A stretch of 61,254 nt of DNA from Litorimonas sp. (GCA_029936425.1 JAPYSU010000016.1:1-61254); one strand, 5' to 3'. Positions 1 through 7,255 are shown, counted from the stretch's first letter. The notes: generated by a model not told the origin, from the sequence alone. Made by a program: numbers and translations.

Positions 1-106
1 GCCGTCTCGTGCTCCAGAAGGTGACGTCTTCCTGTCCATGAGCAAAAGAACAATTCTGAATATAAGGGCAAATAGGGAAGTGAGGATCTATCTCTTGGAA
101 TTTTGA
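1..106 (+). other. possible 3' end of an upstream gene
   Basis: One frame is open from base 2 and closes with TGA at 104-106, giving about 34 codons with no start of their own needed. It could be the tail of a gene that begins left of the window. I recognise no family in the translation. The stretch is AT-rich like the defence genes that follow, so it may belong to the same islet. The DNA from 107 to 173 shows nothing I can name. Confidence 0.2.
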
Positions 107-173
107 TAAGTGTCTGAACGGATTTGGGTTTTTAAATGGATAAGTGCGGAGAGGGTTTGTCCTTTGCAAAAAT

Positions 174-201
174 TTGACTATTTTTATGTTCTTGATATGT
201 T
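174..201 (+). promoter_or_regulatory. putative sigma-70 promoter of the restriction-modification pair
   Basis: TTGACT at 174-179 and TATGTT at 196-201 are separated by 16 bp and lie about 80 bp before the methyltransferase start at 281. The match to TTGACA/TATAAT is good at -35 and fair at -10. It is seen by eye only; in AT-rich DNA such matches also arise by chance. Confidence 0.35.
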
Positions 202-280
202 CTGTGTGTGTAAGTCGAAACACCAAATTTGTTATTCTAGCGGATTAGTCTAAGTTCCCTTAGAGAATCGGGAAGAGTGT

Positions 281-916
281 ATGGAACATGAAGCAAACGA
301 AAATCTAAGAACTTTCTTAGATGGCCAGAAATTTAAGACAATCATGGCCGATCCACCTTGGCGGTTCACGAACCGCACCGGGAAAGTGGCGCCCGAACAC
401 AAAAGATTAGCAAGATATCCGACTATGAAATTAGATGATATATGCGCGTTGCCAGTTGAAGAGCATTTGGAAGACACCGCTCACTGCTACTTATGGGTTC
501 CCAACGCCTTGTTGCCTGATGGACTTCGAGTCCTGAAAGAGTGGGGATTTACATATAAGTCTAACATTATTTGGCACAAAATACGAAAAGACGGGGGATC
601 TGACGGGCGCGGTGTGGGTTTTTATTTTCGGAATGTAACCGAAGTAATATTATTCGGCGTTCGCGGCAAGAATGCTCGAACATTGGCTCCCGGACGAAGT
701 CAGGTAAACCTAATTGCATCGCGTAAGCGTGAGCATTCTCGTAAGCCCGATGAACAGTATGATTTGATTGAATCTTGTAGTCCTGGCCCCTTTTTGGAAT
801 TGTTTGGGCGGGGCATCCGAGACGACTGGACAGTTTGGGGGAATCAGGCTGATGCCGACTATAAACCGACCTGGAAAACGTATAGCTACAATTCAGAATT
901 AGAAGCTGCGGAATAG
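281..916 (+). CDS. MT-A70 family adenine-N6 DNA methyltransferase
   Basis: The 211-residue protein carries the DPPW catalytic motif of the MT-A70 family at residues 24-27 (MADPPWRF), followed by the family's conserved core, including a WGFTYKSNIIWHK stretch and a GRGVGFYFRNVTE segment near residues 110-125. Family members put a methyl group on N6 of adenine. The next gene, 6 bp downstream in the same direction, is a BglII-like endonuclease, so this is best read as the protective half of a type II restriction-modification pair. The ATG at 281 has a good ribosome site (GGAAGAG) 5 bp upstream. Base composition is AT-rich compared with the genes right of 3600, which suggests horizontal arrival. 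MT-A70 enzymes also occur as solitary methylases; the neighbour argues against that here. Confidence 0.9.
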   Translation: MEHEANENLRTFLDGQKFKTIMADPPWRFTNRTGKVAPEHKRLARYPTMKLDDICALPVEEHLEDTAHCYLWVPNALLPDGLRVLKEWGFTYKSNIIWHKIRKDGGSDGRGVGFYFRNVTEVILFGVRGKNARTLAPGRSQVNLIASRKREHSRKPDEQYDLIESCSPGPFLELFGRGIRDDWTVWGNQADADYKPTWKTYSYNSELEAAE

Positions 917-922
917 TTCCAG

Positions 923-1645
923 ATGTCTGAAAAAAATGATGTGTCTTTTGGTCGTGGCGCAGACCCAGACAAATATACTTCCCACTATTTTGATGATGAA
1001 TTATTGCAAAAATTCGAAATTCACAGTTACCGAAATGCAGCGGGGATTTTAGCCACAAGTTTTCCGGCCCAATTCGATTCTTTGCTCGAAGCCCTACGAA
1101 AATTTGAAATATCTGAAACCATGATCCGCGTTCCTGGTGGCAGCAAGGGACCAATTGCTAAGTATGTAGATACTTTATTTAGTGACAACTGGCGCGAACT
1201 CAGAATTTCTGCCGACCTACACGTTAAGCTGCTCGATGCTAAAAAGCGTTCTAAAACTGTTCACGAGTATACAAAGGTTGGTTATCTTGATGGTCACCGG
1301 ATTGATTTTGTAAGCGACAAAGTCGCATTAGATCTCGAGTGGAACAGCAAAGATCAAACATATGATCGAGACCTCTATGCTTTTTCTGCCTTTTACGAAG
1401 CTGGTGCAATTGATTTAGGAATAATTCTGACGCGCGGATCCTCATTAGACACTAATTATTTTAGAAGTTTGGGAAAGGTACTTAAAAAAGACGGCCTTAC
1501 CGAAGGCAAAGAAGATGTTTATAAAAAATTCGGTGCTTCAACAACTTGGATGGGTAAATTGTTATATAGGCTTGATGCAGGGCGGAATGGAGGCTGCCCA
1601 GTTTTGGCGATTGGAATTCGTCCTGAGTGTATAAGAAAAACCTAA
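923..1645 (+). CDS. type II restriction endonuclease, BglII/BstYI-like
   Basis: The 240-residue product resembles the BglII family of restriction enzymes. The recognisable block is residues 126-171, running from HRIDFVSDKVALDLEWNSKD through DRDLYAFSAFYEAGAIDLG to IILTR. D128 and the E139-W-N141 triplet sit where BglII has its catalytic Asp and Glu-x-Gln; this assignment is inference from motif spacing, and Asn in place of Gln is unusual. The gene starts 6 bp after the methyltransferase stop, so the two are almost certainly co-transcribed. BglII cuts AGATCT and BstYI cuts RGATCY; the actual target here cannot be read from sequence. It ends 10 bp before the convergent AIPR gene. The coding DNA is AT-rich. 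Confidence 0.82.
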   Translation: MSEKNDVSFGRGADPDKYTSHYFDDELLQKFEIHSYRNAAGILATSFPAQFDSLLEALRKFEISETMIRVPGGSKGPIAKYVDTLFSDNWRELRISADLHVKLLDAKKRSKTVHEYTKVGYLDGHRIDFVSDKVALDLEWNSKDQTYDRDLYAFSAFYEAGAIDLGIILTRGSSLDTNYFRSLGKVLKKDGLTEGKEDVYKKFGASTTWMGKLLYRLDAGRNGGCPVLAIGIRPECIRKT

Positions 1646-1655
1646 TAAAGTTTAT

Positions 1656-3332
1656 CTAGCTGTAGAAACTGGCGACCAGTTTTTCGACCGAATGTGCTTT
1701 ACCTTTTTTAATATCTTTCATTCTGTCTTTAATCAAACTTCCCATCAAATCGTTACAGAATTTTCTATTTTTCAAGTCAGATTTGAAGTTAAATTCCTCC
1801 AAAACATTCTGTTCTTCATGATTTAGATCAATAATGAGATCGTCTAAAATCTCTTTTGAGACAAATCGCAATACCTCAATTTCGCCATTTGCCACAATTT
1901 CTGAAATATCTTTGAACAAATTATATTCACCTACTTCGTCTTTAAAAATCTGGGAAAGTGTTTGAAGTATTAAGTATTTTGTTTGAGCATAACTTCCAAA
2001 ACTTTTGTTCTTCAAGCCCGAACAAGCATTTTCTACTTCGCTATAGATTGCATCAATCCCTATTATTCTAGAGGCATTAACGATTGGACGTGCAAAAATG
2101 TCGTGGTACCTTGTTTCAAAAATATTAGAGAGTTGGTGTGTTGAAAAAGACTCCATCAAATCAAAAGTAATTAATAACTTTCCGGCCTTTTCGTTTGTTA
2201 TAACAATTTTATCGGTCTCTGCTCCCCGTTTGATTTCGTATGCGTAGCCTAGGTCTAGTTCTACAAATTCTCCGGCAATTCGCGATTGGATCAAGTCGTT
2301 TGACCGTTTATCTCGTGGTCGAACTCCATTTTGAGTATTTGTTCTTTCTGTTATGTTGCTGGCCAATTTAGACATTATTTTAGCATCAATAACTCTGGTG
2401 AGAACGTGCAAGTCGTCCGTTAAATTATCAGCATTTAAATACAGTTGTTTAATGCTTTGCGCGCCGTTCACCACTGCGTAATTTTTAATAGAGATTTCAG
2501 ATGTATTTTTATCAACCTGTAATTCGTCACATAAAATAATCACACCATTATGAAAGAGCGCGAATAAAGAATGCTCCTTATTATTTTCTACGGATTTTTT
2601 TATTCCCTTATTTACCTTCGTGTTACCTAATGGATATCTAACATTAATATCAAATAGTGTATTGTCCTGAATTCCATCCAAGGTTATCAGGTCGGTTGCC
2701 TTTGCCATAAAGGTGATCTGTTTTACATTGGTAGAAGCCTGATACTCTAGTGGTTCTGCATCATACTTAAACACCTTTTCCCCTGTTACCCCGCCTCCAG
2801 TTGCTGGTTCTATAAATATTTTGGACAAGCTGACTCGGTCATAGATAGATATATTTCCGGCCACCCCTGCTGATTCTTCTGCGTGAGAATTTGCCGTACT
2901 GTTGGTAACAAAATATCCTTTTAAGTTGTATCCATTTTTAATCAATTCATCGACTTTATTTGTTTCTAGAATGTTGGAGAGTTCTTTGTTTGGCGTTCCT
3001 TCTAATATTTTTTGGACTTTTTCTTCGCTGTCGAACAGTTGGATACTACCAGAAAAACCGCGTATTTCAGCGTCGCCAATTTGCTTGTCATCATTTTGCT
3101 TTAGTTTTGATTGGATGAAAATAATTTGTTCGTTGTCGTGATCAATAAAGAGTCCATCAATTCCTTTATCATTGCCCCCATCACAAATCGCGTCAACTGA
3201 ACCTATTTCGTCCAGTCCTACAATATTTAGTAAAAACCACTTTAAAAACTTTAATGAATTTGAGCGATTGTCATCTTCCATTGCTTCTAGAATCTTTGAG
3301 ATATTTTCAAAATTGAAGTCATCTGGCGTCAT
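1656..3332 (-). CDS. AIPR family (abortive phage infection) protein
   Basis: The product of about 558 residues has the AIPR signature: FHNGV at about 260-264, then an acidic spacer and VVNGAQSIKQ at about 287-296, then the ERTNTQNGVRPRD segment. The N-terminus has a GNDKGIDG loop (53-60) followed by a strand ending in QSK (74-76), the G-x-D...QxK pattern of Mrr-like PD-(D/E)XK nucleases. A nuclease plus AIPR core fits an abortive-infection phage defence role; that is family inference. I start it at ATG 3332; a GTG at 3344 would add four residues, and neither has a clear ribosome site. It converges on the restriction pair. The 300 bp upstream (3345-3634) hold no gene and mark the shift from AT-rich to GC-richer DNA. 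Confidence 0.82.
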   Translation of the reverse strand: MTPDDFNFENISKILEAMEDDNRSNSLKFLKWFLLNIVGLDEIGSVDAICDGGNDKGIDGLFIDHDNEQIIFIQSKLKQNDDKQIGDAEIRGFSGSIQLFDSEEKVQKILEGTPNKELSNILETNKVDELIKNGYNLKGYFVTNSTANSHAEESAGVAGNISIYDRVSLSKIFIEPATGGGVTGEKVFKYDAEPLEYQASTNVKQITFMAKATDLITLDGIQDNTLFDINVRYPLGNTKVNKGIKKSVENNKEHSLFALFHNGVIILCDELQVDKNTSEISIKNYAVVNGAQSIKQLYLNADNLTDDLHVLTRVIDAKIMSKLASNITERTNTQNGVRPRDKRSNDLIQSRIAGEFVELDLGYAYEIKRGAETDKIVITNEKAGKLLITFDLMESFSTHQLSNIFETRYHDIFARPIVNASRIIGIDAIYSEVENACSGLKNKSFGSYAQTKYLILQTLSQIFKDEVGEYNLFKDISEIVANGEIEVLRFVSKEILDDLIIDLNHEEQNVLEEFNFKSDLKNRKFCNDLMGSLIKDRMKDIKKGKAHSVEKLVASFYS

Positions 3333-3634
3333 ACAAAAGTTCACTATACAGTTAAGGTTGTAATTAATTCTGCTTTATAGAGACTGGCGAACTGTTAGCA
3401 ATAGAAAATGTTGACTTAAAAAAGAAAGCCCCTGAAACAAATTAAGAGCCACCTAATTATTATATCAATAGAATTTTTCGATTTACGCTCCTTTGAGCCG
3501 ATTGCGGTCGGCAGCTCTCAGTTATCAAAAGAAAATCAGTTTGTTCGAGCGACCTTTTTTATCTCCCCACACGGAACCCCACACCCCCTCAAATCATTCT
3601 ATCTTTCCCCACCTTCGATTGACGGAGAGAGAGT

Positions 3635-4021
3635 ATGATCAAGACAAACACCACCCAACTCCAATTCAAAGACGGTATTGCCTTTATGACCGTGACCGGA
3701 AAGGTTTCCGAGGCGGATATGGCGGCGGCGTTGGACTGGCTGCAATCGCAGGCCGAACAGCAGGCGGAGTTCAATCTGTGCATAGAGATGGAAAAGCTGG
3801 AGTTTCCGAGCCTCGGCGCCTTCAAGGAAGAATTTGGCCGTCTGGGCGAAGTTTTCAAAATGGCCAAATTCATGAAGAAATGCGCGCTAATCTCGCGGAG
3901 CGGGTTTGTCCGTACCTTTGCCAAGGTCGAGGGCGCGCTCTGGCCGGGTCTGGAAATGCGGGTCTATGAGCCCGAAGAGCGGGCCGAGGCCGTGGCCTGG
4001 TTGAAGATGGGTCTGGGGTAG
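3635..4021 (+). CDS. STAS/SEC14 (SpoIIAA-like) domain protein
   Basis: This 128-residue single-domain protein matches the SpoIIAA-like STAS/SEC14 family seen in many proteobacteria: an N-terminal beta strand pair (LQFKDGIAFMTVTGKVS), a central strand (NLCIEMEKLEFPSLGAF), a basic helix (KMAKFMKKCALISRSG) and a C-terminal WLKMG helix typical of the family. The fold is associated with small-ligand or lipid binding and protein-protein switching; the ligand here is unknown. The ATG at 3635 follows GGAGAGAGAG. It is monocistronic, and it converges on the palindrome-rich region and groEL. It is the first gene with core-like base composition after the defence islet. Confidence 0.75.
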   Translation: MIKTNTTQLQFKDGIAFMTVTGKVSEADMAAALDWLQSQAEQQAEFNLCIEMEKLEFPSLGAFKEEFGRLGEVFKMAKFMKKCALISRSGFVRTFAKVEGALWPGLEMRVYEPEERAEAVAWLKMGLG

Positions 4022-4030
4022 GGGTGTAAT

Positions 4031-4164
4031 TTCCTCCCCCCGTTCACGGGGGAGGTGGGCCGCCCATGCGGCTCGGAGGGGGGAGCTACATAAAATGGAG
4101 GTTGGCGAAATACGCTCCCCCCATCCCCGCTTTGCGGGACTTCCCCCGTAAACGGGGGAAGGAG
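4031..4164. repeat. inverted pair of a GC-rich palindromic repeat (BIME-like)
   Basis: Left copy 4031-4086 and right copy 4114-4164 face each other around a 27-bp AT-richer centre. The reverse complement of the right copy aligns with the left copy: each has a CCCCCG-loop-CGGGGG hairpin, a second GC hairpin (GCCGC/GCGGC left, CCCGC/GCGGG right), and a closing run of GGGGGGAGC. The whole unit could fold into one long cruciform. A third, diverged copy of the same pattern is at about 38156-38222. The arrangement resembles REP/BIME elements of other bacteria; the family itself is not one I can name. Confidence 0.7.
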
Positions 4165-4173
4165 TTTTGATCA

Positions 4174-4305
4174 ATAAAAAAGGCGGCCCGAAAGCCGCCT
4201 TCATAATATTTCGCGAGACTGGAAAGTCGGCGAGGGATGCAACACTTGGACAATTTTGCTTTGGCAAAATTTCCAAGAAACTTCGGAGCGCAATTTTATT
4301 GCGCT
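4174..4305 (-). repeat. tandem multi-hairpin element, copy 1
   Basis: The copy starts with an A-run and a terminator hairpin (4182-4199), then a small GACT/AGTC hairpin (about 4217-4228), then a long stem-loop at 4245-4277 (CTTGG, AATTTTGC, GCAAAATT, CCAAG), then AGCGCAAT/ATTGCGCT at 4287-4305. The same four hairpins in the same order make up copy 2 at 4325-4456. Several stems differ in sequence between copies while still pairing. I assign it to the minus strand because the A-run would make the U-tract of a terminator for groEL transcripts. Confidence 0.7.
4175..4201 (-). terminator. rho-independent terminator, second behind groEL
   Basis: GGCGGC (4182-4187), a 6-nt loop and GCCGCC (4194-4199) form the stem. 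On the minus strand it is followed by the U-run given by the A-tract at 4175-4181. It lies downstream of the first terminator for transcripts coming from groEL, so it acts as a back-up. Confidence 0.7.
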
Positions 4306-4324
4306 AGTGTTGGGCGCATTTGCG

Positions 4325-4456
4325 TAAAAAAGGGCCACCTTTTCAGGTGACCCTCAAAATACTCGGACTGAGAGATCAGCGAGTGAGGCGAACGCTTTGG
4401 CAAATTTGCTTTGGGCAAATTTCCAAAGAAGTTCGGGAGGGCGGCTTTGCCGCCCT
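4325..4456 (-). repeat. tandem multi-hairpin element, copy 2
   Basis: This copy is parallel to copy 1: terminator hairpin (4332-4353), CTGA-gaga-TCAG hairpin (about 4365-4380), long stem-loop at 4395-4428 (CTTTGG, AAATTTGC, GCAAATTT, CCAAAG), and AGGGCGGC/GCCGCCCT at 4438-4456. Its last hairpin replaces AGCGCAAT/ATTGCGCT of copy 1 with a different, fully paired sequence. Conserved linkers include TTCGG before the last stem and CAAATTTGCTTTGG-like loops. It lies immediately downstream of groEL. Confidence 0.7.
4326..4353 (-). terminator. rho-independent terminator, first behind groEL
   Basis: GGG-C-CACC (4332-4339) pairs with GGTG-A-CCC (4346-4353) around a TTTTCA loop, with one C/A mismatch. 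The A-tract at 4326-4331 gives the U-run on the minus strand. It is the first terminator that groEL transcripts meet. Confidence 0.65.
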
Positions 4457-4457
4457 A

Positions 4458-4483
4458 ATTTAATCCGCAGGGGCGGATTAAAT
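4458..4483 (-). repeat. perfect 11-bp hairpin just after groEL
   Basis: ATTTAATCCGC (4458-4468) and GCGGATTAAAT (4473-4483) pair without mismatch around a 4-nt loop, 8 bp past the groEL stop. No U-run follows on either strand, so it is more likely an mRNA 3'-end stabiliser or part of the neighbouring hairpin series than a terminator. Confidence 0.55.
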
Positions 4484-4490
4484 CCCTCAC

Positions 4491-6128
4491 TTACATCATA
4501 CCTCCCATGCCGCCCATTCCGCCCATATCGGGCATGCCGCCTTCTTCCTTTTTCGGCGCTTCGCAGATGGCGGCTTCTGTGGTCAGGATGAGACCTGCGA
4601 CAGAGGCAGCGTCGAGAAGCGCTGTGCGGACGACTTTGACGGGGTCGATAATGCCGGCTTTGACCATATCGACATATTTGTCGTTCTGGGCGTCATAGCC
4701 GTAATTGGCTTTGTTTTCGGCAATGATGTTGCCGGCCACAACCGCGCCTTCGACGCCTGCATTGTCTGCGATTTGGCGCAGAGGATATTGCAGAGCGGCT
4801 TTGACGATTTCGATACCCGCTTGCTCGTCATCATTGAGGCCTTCGACATCAATGAACAGAGAGGCACGCAAGAGAGCGGTTCCGCCCCCTGGGACGATGC
4901 CTTCTTCAACAGCGGCGCGCGTAGCGTTCAGCGCGTCATCAACGCGGTCCTTACGCTCTTTCACTTCGATTTCGGTCGAACCGCCGACTTTGATCACGGC
5001 TACACCGCCGGCGAGTTTCGCCAGACGCTCTTGCAGCTTTTCCTTGTCGTAATCGGAAGACGTCGCTTCGGCCTGGGCGCGGATTTGCTCGACGCGGGCC
5101 GTGATGTCTTTCTTCTTGCCGGCCCCATCAACGATCGTTGTATCGTCTTTGGTGATGTGGACGTGCTTGGCGGTGCCGAGGTCTTTCAGTGTGACGTTTT
5201 CGAGCTTGATGCCGAGATCGTCAGAGATCACTGTGCCGCCAGACAGGATCGCGATGTCCTGCAACATGGCTTTACGGCGGTCGCCGAAACCAGGGGCTTT
5301 GACAGCGGCGATTTTCAATCCGCCGCGCAGTTTGTTGACCACGAGCGTTGCAAGCGCTTCGCCTTCAATGTCTTCCGCGATGATCATCAGAGGCTTGCCG
5401 GTTTGGACAACCGCTTCGAGGATCGGCAGCATAGGCTGAAGGGAGGTCAGCTTGCCTTCGCAAAGTAAGATGTACGGATCGTCCAGCTCGGCTTTCATCT
5501 TTTCAGAGTCGGTGATGAAGTAAGGGGACAGGTAACCGCGGTCAAACTGCATGCCTTCCACAACGTCGAGTTCTGTTTCGGCTGTTTTGCCTTCTTCGAC
5601 GGTGATGACGCCTTCATTGCCCACTTTGGACATGGCTTCGGCAATCATTTCGCCGATGGACGGTTCGCCATTGGCAGAGATTGTGCCGACCTGAGCGATT
5701 TCCTCGGATTTCGAGATTTTCTTGGCTTTGGCCAGCAGGTCTTTCGCGATTTCAGCCGAAGCTTTGTCGATACCGCGTTTCAGATCCATCGGGTTCATCC
5801 CGGCGGCGACGCGCTTCAGGCCTTCGCGAACGATGGCTTGCGCCAGAACGGTCGCGGTGGTTGTGCCGTCACCGGCTTTGTCATTTGTTTTGGAGGAAAC
5901 CTCGCGGAGCATCATCGCGCCGAGGTTCTGGAACTTGTCGTCCAGCTCGATTTCTTTCGCGACGGAGACGCCGTCTTTGGTTGTGCGCGGGGCGCCGAAA
6001 GATTTTTCGATAACAACGTTACGACCTTTTGGGCCGAGCGTGACTTTAACTGCATTGGCGAGAATATCTACGCCTTCCAGCATTTTGGCCCGTGCTTCCG
6101 AGCCGAATTTGACGTCTTTAGCCGCCAT
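4491..6128 (-). CDS. groL: chaperonin GroEL (60 kDa)
   Basis: The 545-residue product is a standard-length GroEL. It opens with MAAKDVKFGSEARAKML, has the nucleotide-binding VTLGPKGRNVVIEKSFG and DGTTTATVLAQ segments, and ends in the GGMPDMGGMGGMGGMM tail typical of group I chaperonins. It forms the double-ring ATP-dependent folding chamber with GroES in the cytoplasm. The ATG at 6128 follows AAGGAGATATT. It lies 77 bp downstream of groES and is read through from the promoter and CIRCE site in front of that gene. Two terminators and a string of hairpins follow the stop. Confidence 0.98.
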   Translation of the reverse strand: MAAKDVKFGSEARAKMLEGVDILANAVKVTLGPKGRNVVIEKSFGAPRTTKDGVSVAKEIELDDKFQNLGAMMLREVSSKTNDKAGDGTTTATVLAQAIVREGLKRVAAGMNPMDLKRGIDKASAEIAKDLLAKAKKISKSEEIAQVGTISANGEPSIGEMIAEAMSKVGNEGVITVEEGKTAETELDVVEGMQFDRGYLSPYFITDSEKMKAELDDPYILLCEGKLTSLQPMLPILEAVVQTGKPLMIIAEDIEGEALATLVVNKLRGGLKIAAVKAPGFGDRRKAMLQDIAILSGGTVISDDLGIKLENVTLKDLGTAKHVHITKDDTTIVDGAGKKKDITARVEQIRAQAEATSSDYDKEKLQERLAKLAGGVAVIKVGGSTEIEVKERKDRVDDALNATRAAVEEGIVPGGGTALLRASLFIDVEGLNDDEQAGIEIVKAALQYPLRQIADNAGVEGAVVAGNIIAENKANYGYDAQNDKYVDMVKAGIIDPVKVVRTALLDAASVAGLILTTEAAICEAPKKEEGGMPDMGGMGGMGGMM

Positions 6129-6205
6129 AATAATATCTCCTTAGAGAATTGAGTGTTCAGGTATTAAAATACCCGCCAGAGCGGGCATGATCGAGGCGTG
6201 CTGGC

Positions 6206-6493
6206 TTAACCAATCACACCCATGATGTCGGATTCTTTCATGATCAACAGGTCTTTGCCGTCAATCTTGACTTCCGTACCGCCCCATTTGCCAAACAGGA
6301 CGCGATCGCCTTTTTTGACATCGAGGGCAACAACTTTGCCGTCTTCGCCGCGGGCGCCGGGGCCGACTGCGACAACTTTGCCTTCGGAAGGTTTTTCAGT
6401 GGCGTTATCAGGAATGATAATGCCGCCGGAAGTTTTTGTGTCTTCTTTGACACGTTCGACGACCACGCGGTCGTGGAGGGGACGAAATTTCAT
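6206..6493 (-). CDS. groS: co-chaperonin GroES (10 kDa)
   Basis: The 95-residue protein has the full GroES pattern: MKFRPLHDRVVVERV at the N-terminus, the mobile loop TKTSGGIIIPDNATEKPS that docks on GroEL, and the C-terminal DLLIMKESDIMGVIG strand. It caps the GroEL chamber as a heptamer. It is the first gene of groESL. The start is ATG 6493, with a GAGAGAGTGAG ribosome site. A CIRCE operator lies 33 bp upstream and a sigma-32-like promoter just beyond it, so heat-shock and HrcA control are both expected. Confidence 0.98.
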   Translation of the reverse strand: MKFRPLHDRVVVERVKEDTKTSGGIIIPDNATEKPSEGKVVAVGPGARGEDGKVVALDVKKGDRVLFGKWGGTEVKIDGKDLLIMKESDIMGVIG

Positions 6494-6526
6494 AGTCTCA
6501 CTCTCTCAGGTTCTCAGGGTTAACGT

Positions 6527-6553
6527 TTAGCACTCCCATAGGGAGAGTGCCAG
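6527..6553 (-). promoter_or_regulatory. CIRCE operator (HrcA binding site) of groESL
   Basis: TTAGCACTC (6527-6535), a 9-bp spacer and GAGTGCCAG (6545-6553) fit the CIRCE consensus TTAGCACTC-N9-GAGTGCTAA with 16 of 18 arm positions. It sits between the likely promoter and the groES start, where HrcA repression would block the early transcript. Confidence 0.92.
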
Positions 6554-6561
6554 TGACCCGC

Positions 6562-6592
6562 ATATGAGAGGGCGCCGGAGCGTCCGCAAGTG
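6562..6592 (-). promoter_or_regulatory. putative RpoH (sigma-32) promoter of groESL
   Basis: On the minus strand CACTTGCGG (-35, ends at 6584) is separated by 13 bp from CTCTCATAT (-10, 6562-6570). This resembles the heat-shock pattern CTTGAA-N13-17-CCCCATNT. The -10 lies 9 bp before the CIRCE arm, putting the start point close to the operator. Dual sigma-32 plus CIRCE control of groESL is known in other alphaproteobacteria. Confidence 0.55.
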
Positions 6593-6650
6593 GGCTTATG
6601 AAAATTTTTTGTACTTTTTTGATTTTCTGCAGGCGCCCCGCCTCGCTGCG

Positions 6651-6690
6651 CCAGAGATCCGGCCGCCGAACCAGAGACCCGGCCGCCGAA
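6651..6690. repeat. tandem 20-bp direct repeat
   Basis: Two adjacent 20-bp units (6651-6670 and 6671-6690) beginning CCAGAGA and ending CCGGCCGCCGAA differ at one base. They lie upstream of the groESL promoter in the interval shared with the end of the YHS gene. No function is evident; slippage or a protein-binding array are both possible. Confidence 0.7.
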
Positions 6691-6700
6691 AACGCAAACG

Positions 6701-6739
6701 CCCTGCAAAACCAAGCCAAGAGGGACCGGTTTTGCAGGG
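6701..6739 (-). repeat. 12-bp inverted repeat behind the YHS gene
   Basis: CCCTGCAAAACC (6701-6712) and GGTTTTGCAGGG (6728-6739) pair perfectly around a 15-nt loop. It lies 55 bp after the stop of the YHS-domain gene and could end or stabilise its mRNA, though there is no clear U-run, which makes a simple terminator less certain. Confidence 0.55.
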
Positions 6740-6793
6740 CGCGGCAGGACTGCGAGGAGAGGGGGGCAGTCCCGGGGATAGAGACGAAAGGGC

Positions 6794-7255
6794 CTAGTTG
6801 ATCACCTCTGGCCATTTTGCATCCGCCTGGGTAATGAGATTGCGTTTGTCCGTTTCCCATTTGCTCTGAATGTCGTCATTATAGTTCAGGTAAAGCTTGT
6901 CATCGACAATTGTCCAGTTCTTGGCGTCGCCCTTGGCCGTTTTGCCCTGCGCGGCGGCCCAGGCGCAATGGCCGCCATATTGCGGCGCGTATTTTTCCGG
7001 GTTGGAGATAAAGGCGTTGAGATTTTCCAGGGAAGAAAATTTCCATTCCGCGCCTTTGTATCGGGTCGAGAATTTTTTCTCGCCTTCCACGGCTTTCCCC
7101 TGTTTGAAATAGGCCACAGCGTCATAGCCCTGAAGGGCGTCATCAGAGAAGGTGCCGGTATAGACCGGGGAGTCATCGGCCATGGCAGCCGGGGCCGCCG
7201 CCAGAGCCGGCAATCCGGCCAGAGCGAGCGCGATAATATAGGGTTTGATCTGCAT
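6794..7255 (-). CDS. secreted YHS-domain protein
   Basis: The 153-residue product starts with a signal peptide (MQIKPYIIALALAGLPALAAAPAAMA) and carries a YHS-type domain: LQGYDAVAYFKQGKAVEGEKKF, then YKGAEWKFSSLENLNAFISNPEKYAPQYGGHCA, a pattern found in small periplasmic proteins with suspected metal or cofactor binding. The function is not established. I use ATG 7255, which follows GGAAAGGAAACGCT and puts the signal peptide at the very start; an in-frame start at 7342 would add 29 residues that break the signal peptide. It is monocistronic. The 7256-7478 interval upstream shows no gene. Confidence 0.85.
   Translation of the reverse strand: MQIKPYIIALALAGLPALAAAPAAMADDSPVYTGTFSDDALQGYDAVAYFKQGKAVEGEKKFSTRYKGAEWKFSSLENLNAFISNPEKYAPQYGGHCAWAAAQGKTAKGDAKNWTIVDDKLYLNYNDDIQSKWETDKRNLITQADAKWPEVIN

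Noticed and set aside
4773..5468. 231-codon open frame on the plus strand opposite groEL
   Set aside because: It is antisense to an intact, highly conserved gene; the frame is open because of GroEL codon usage and shows no known domain or ribosome site.
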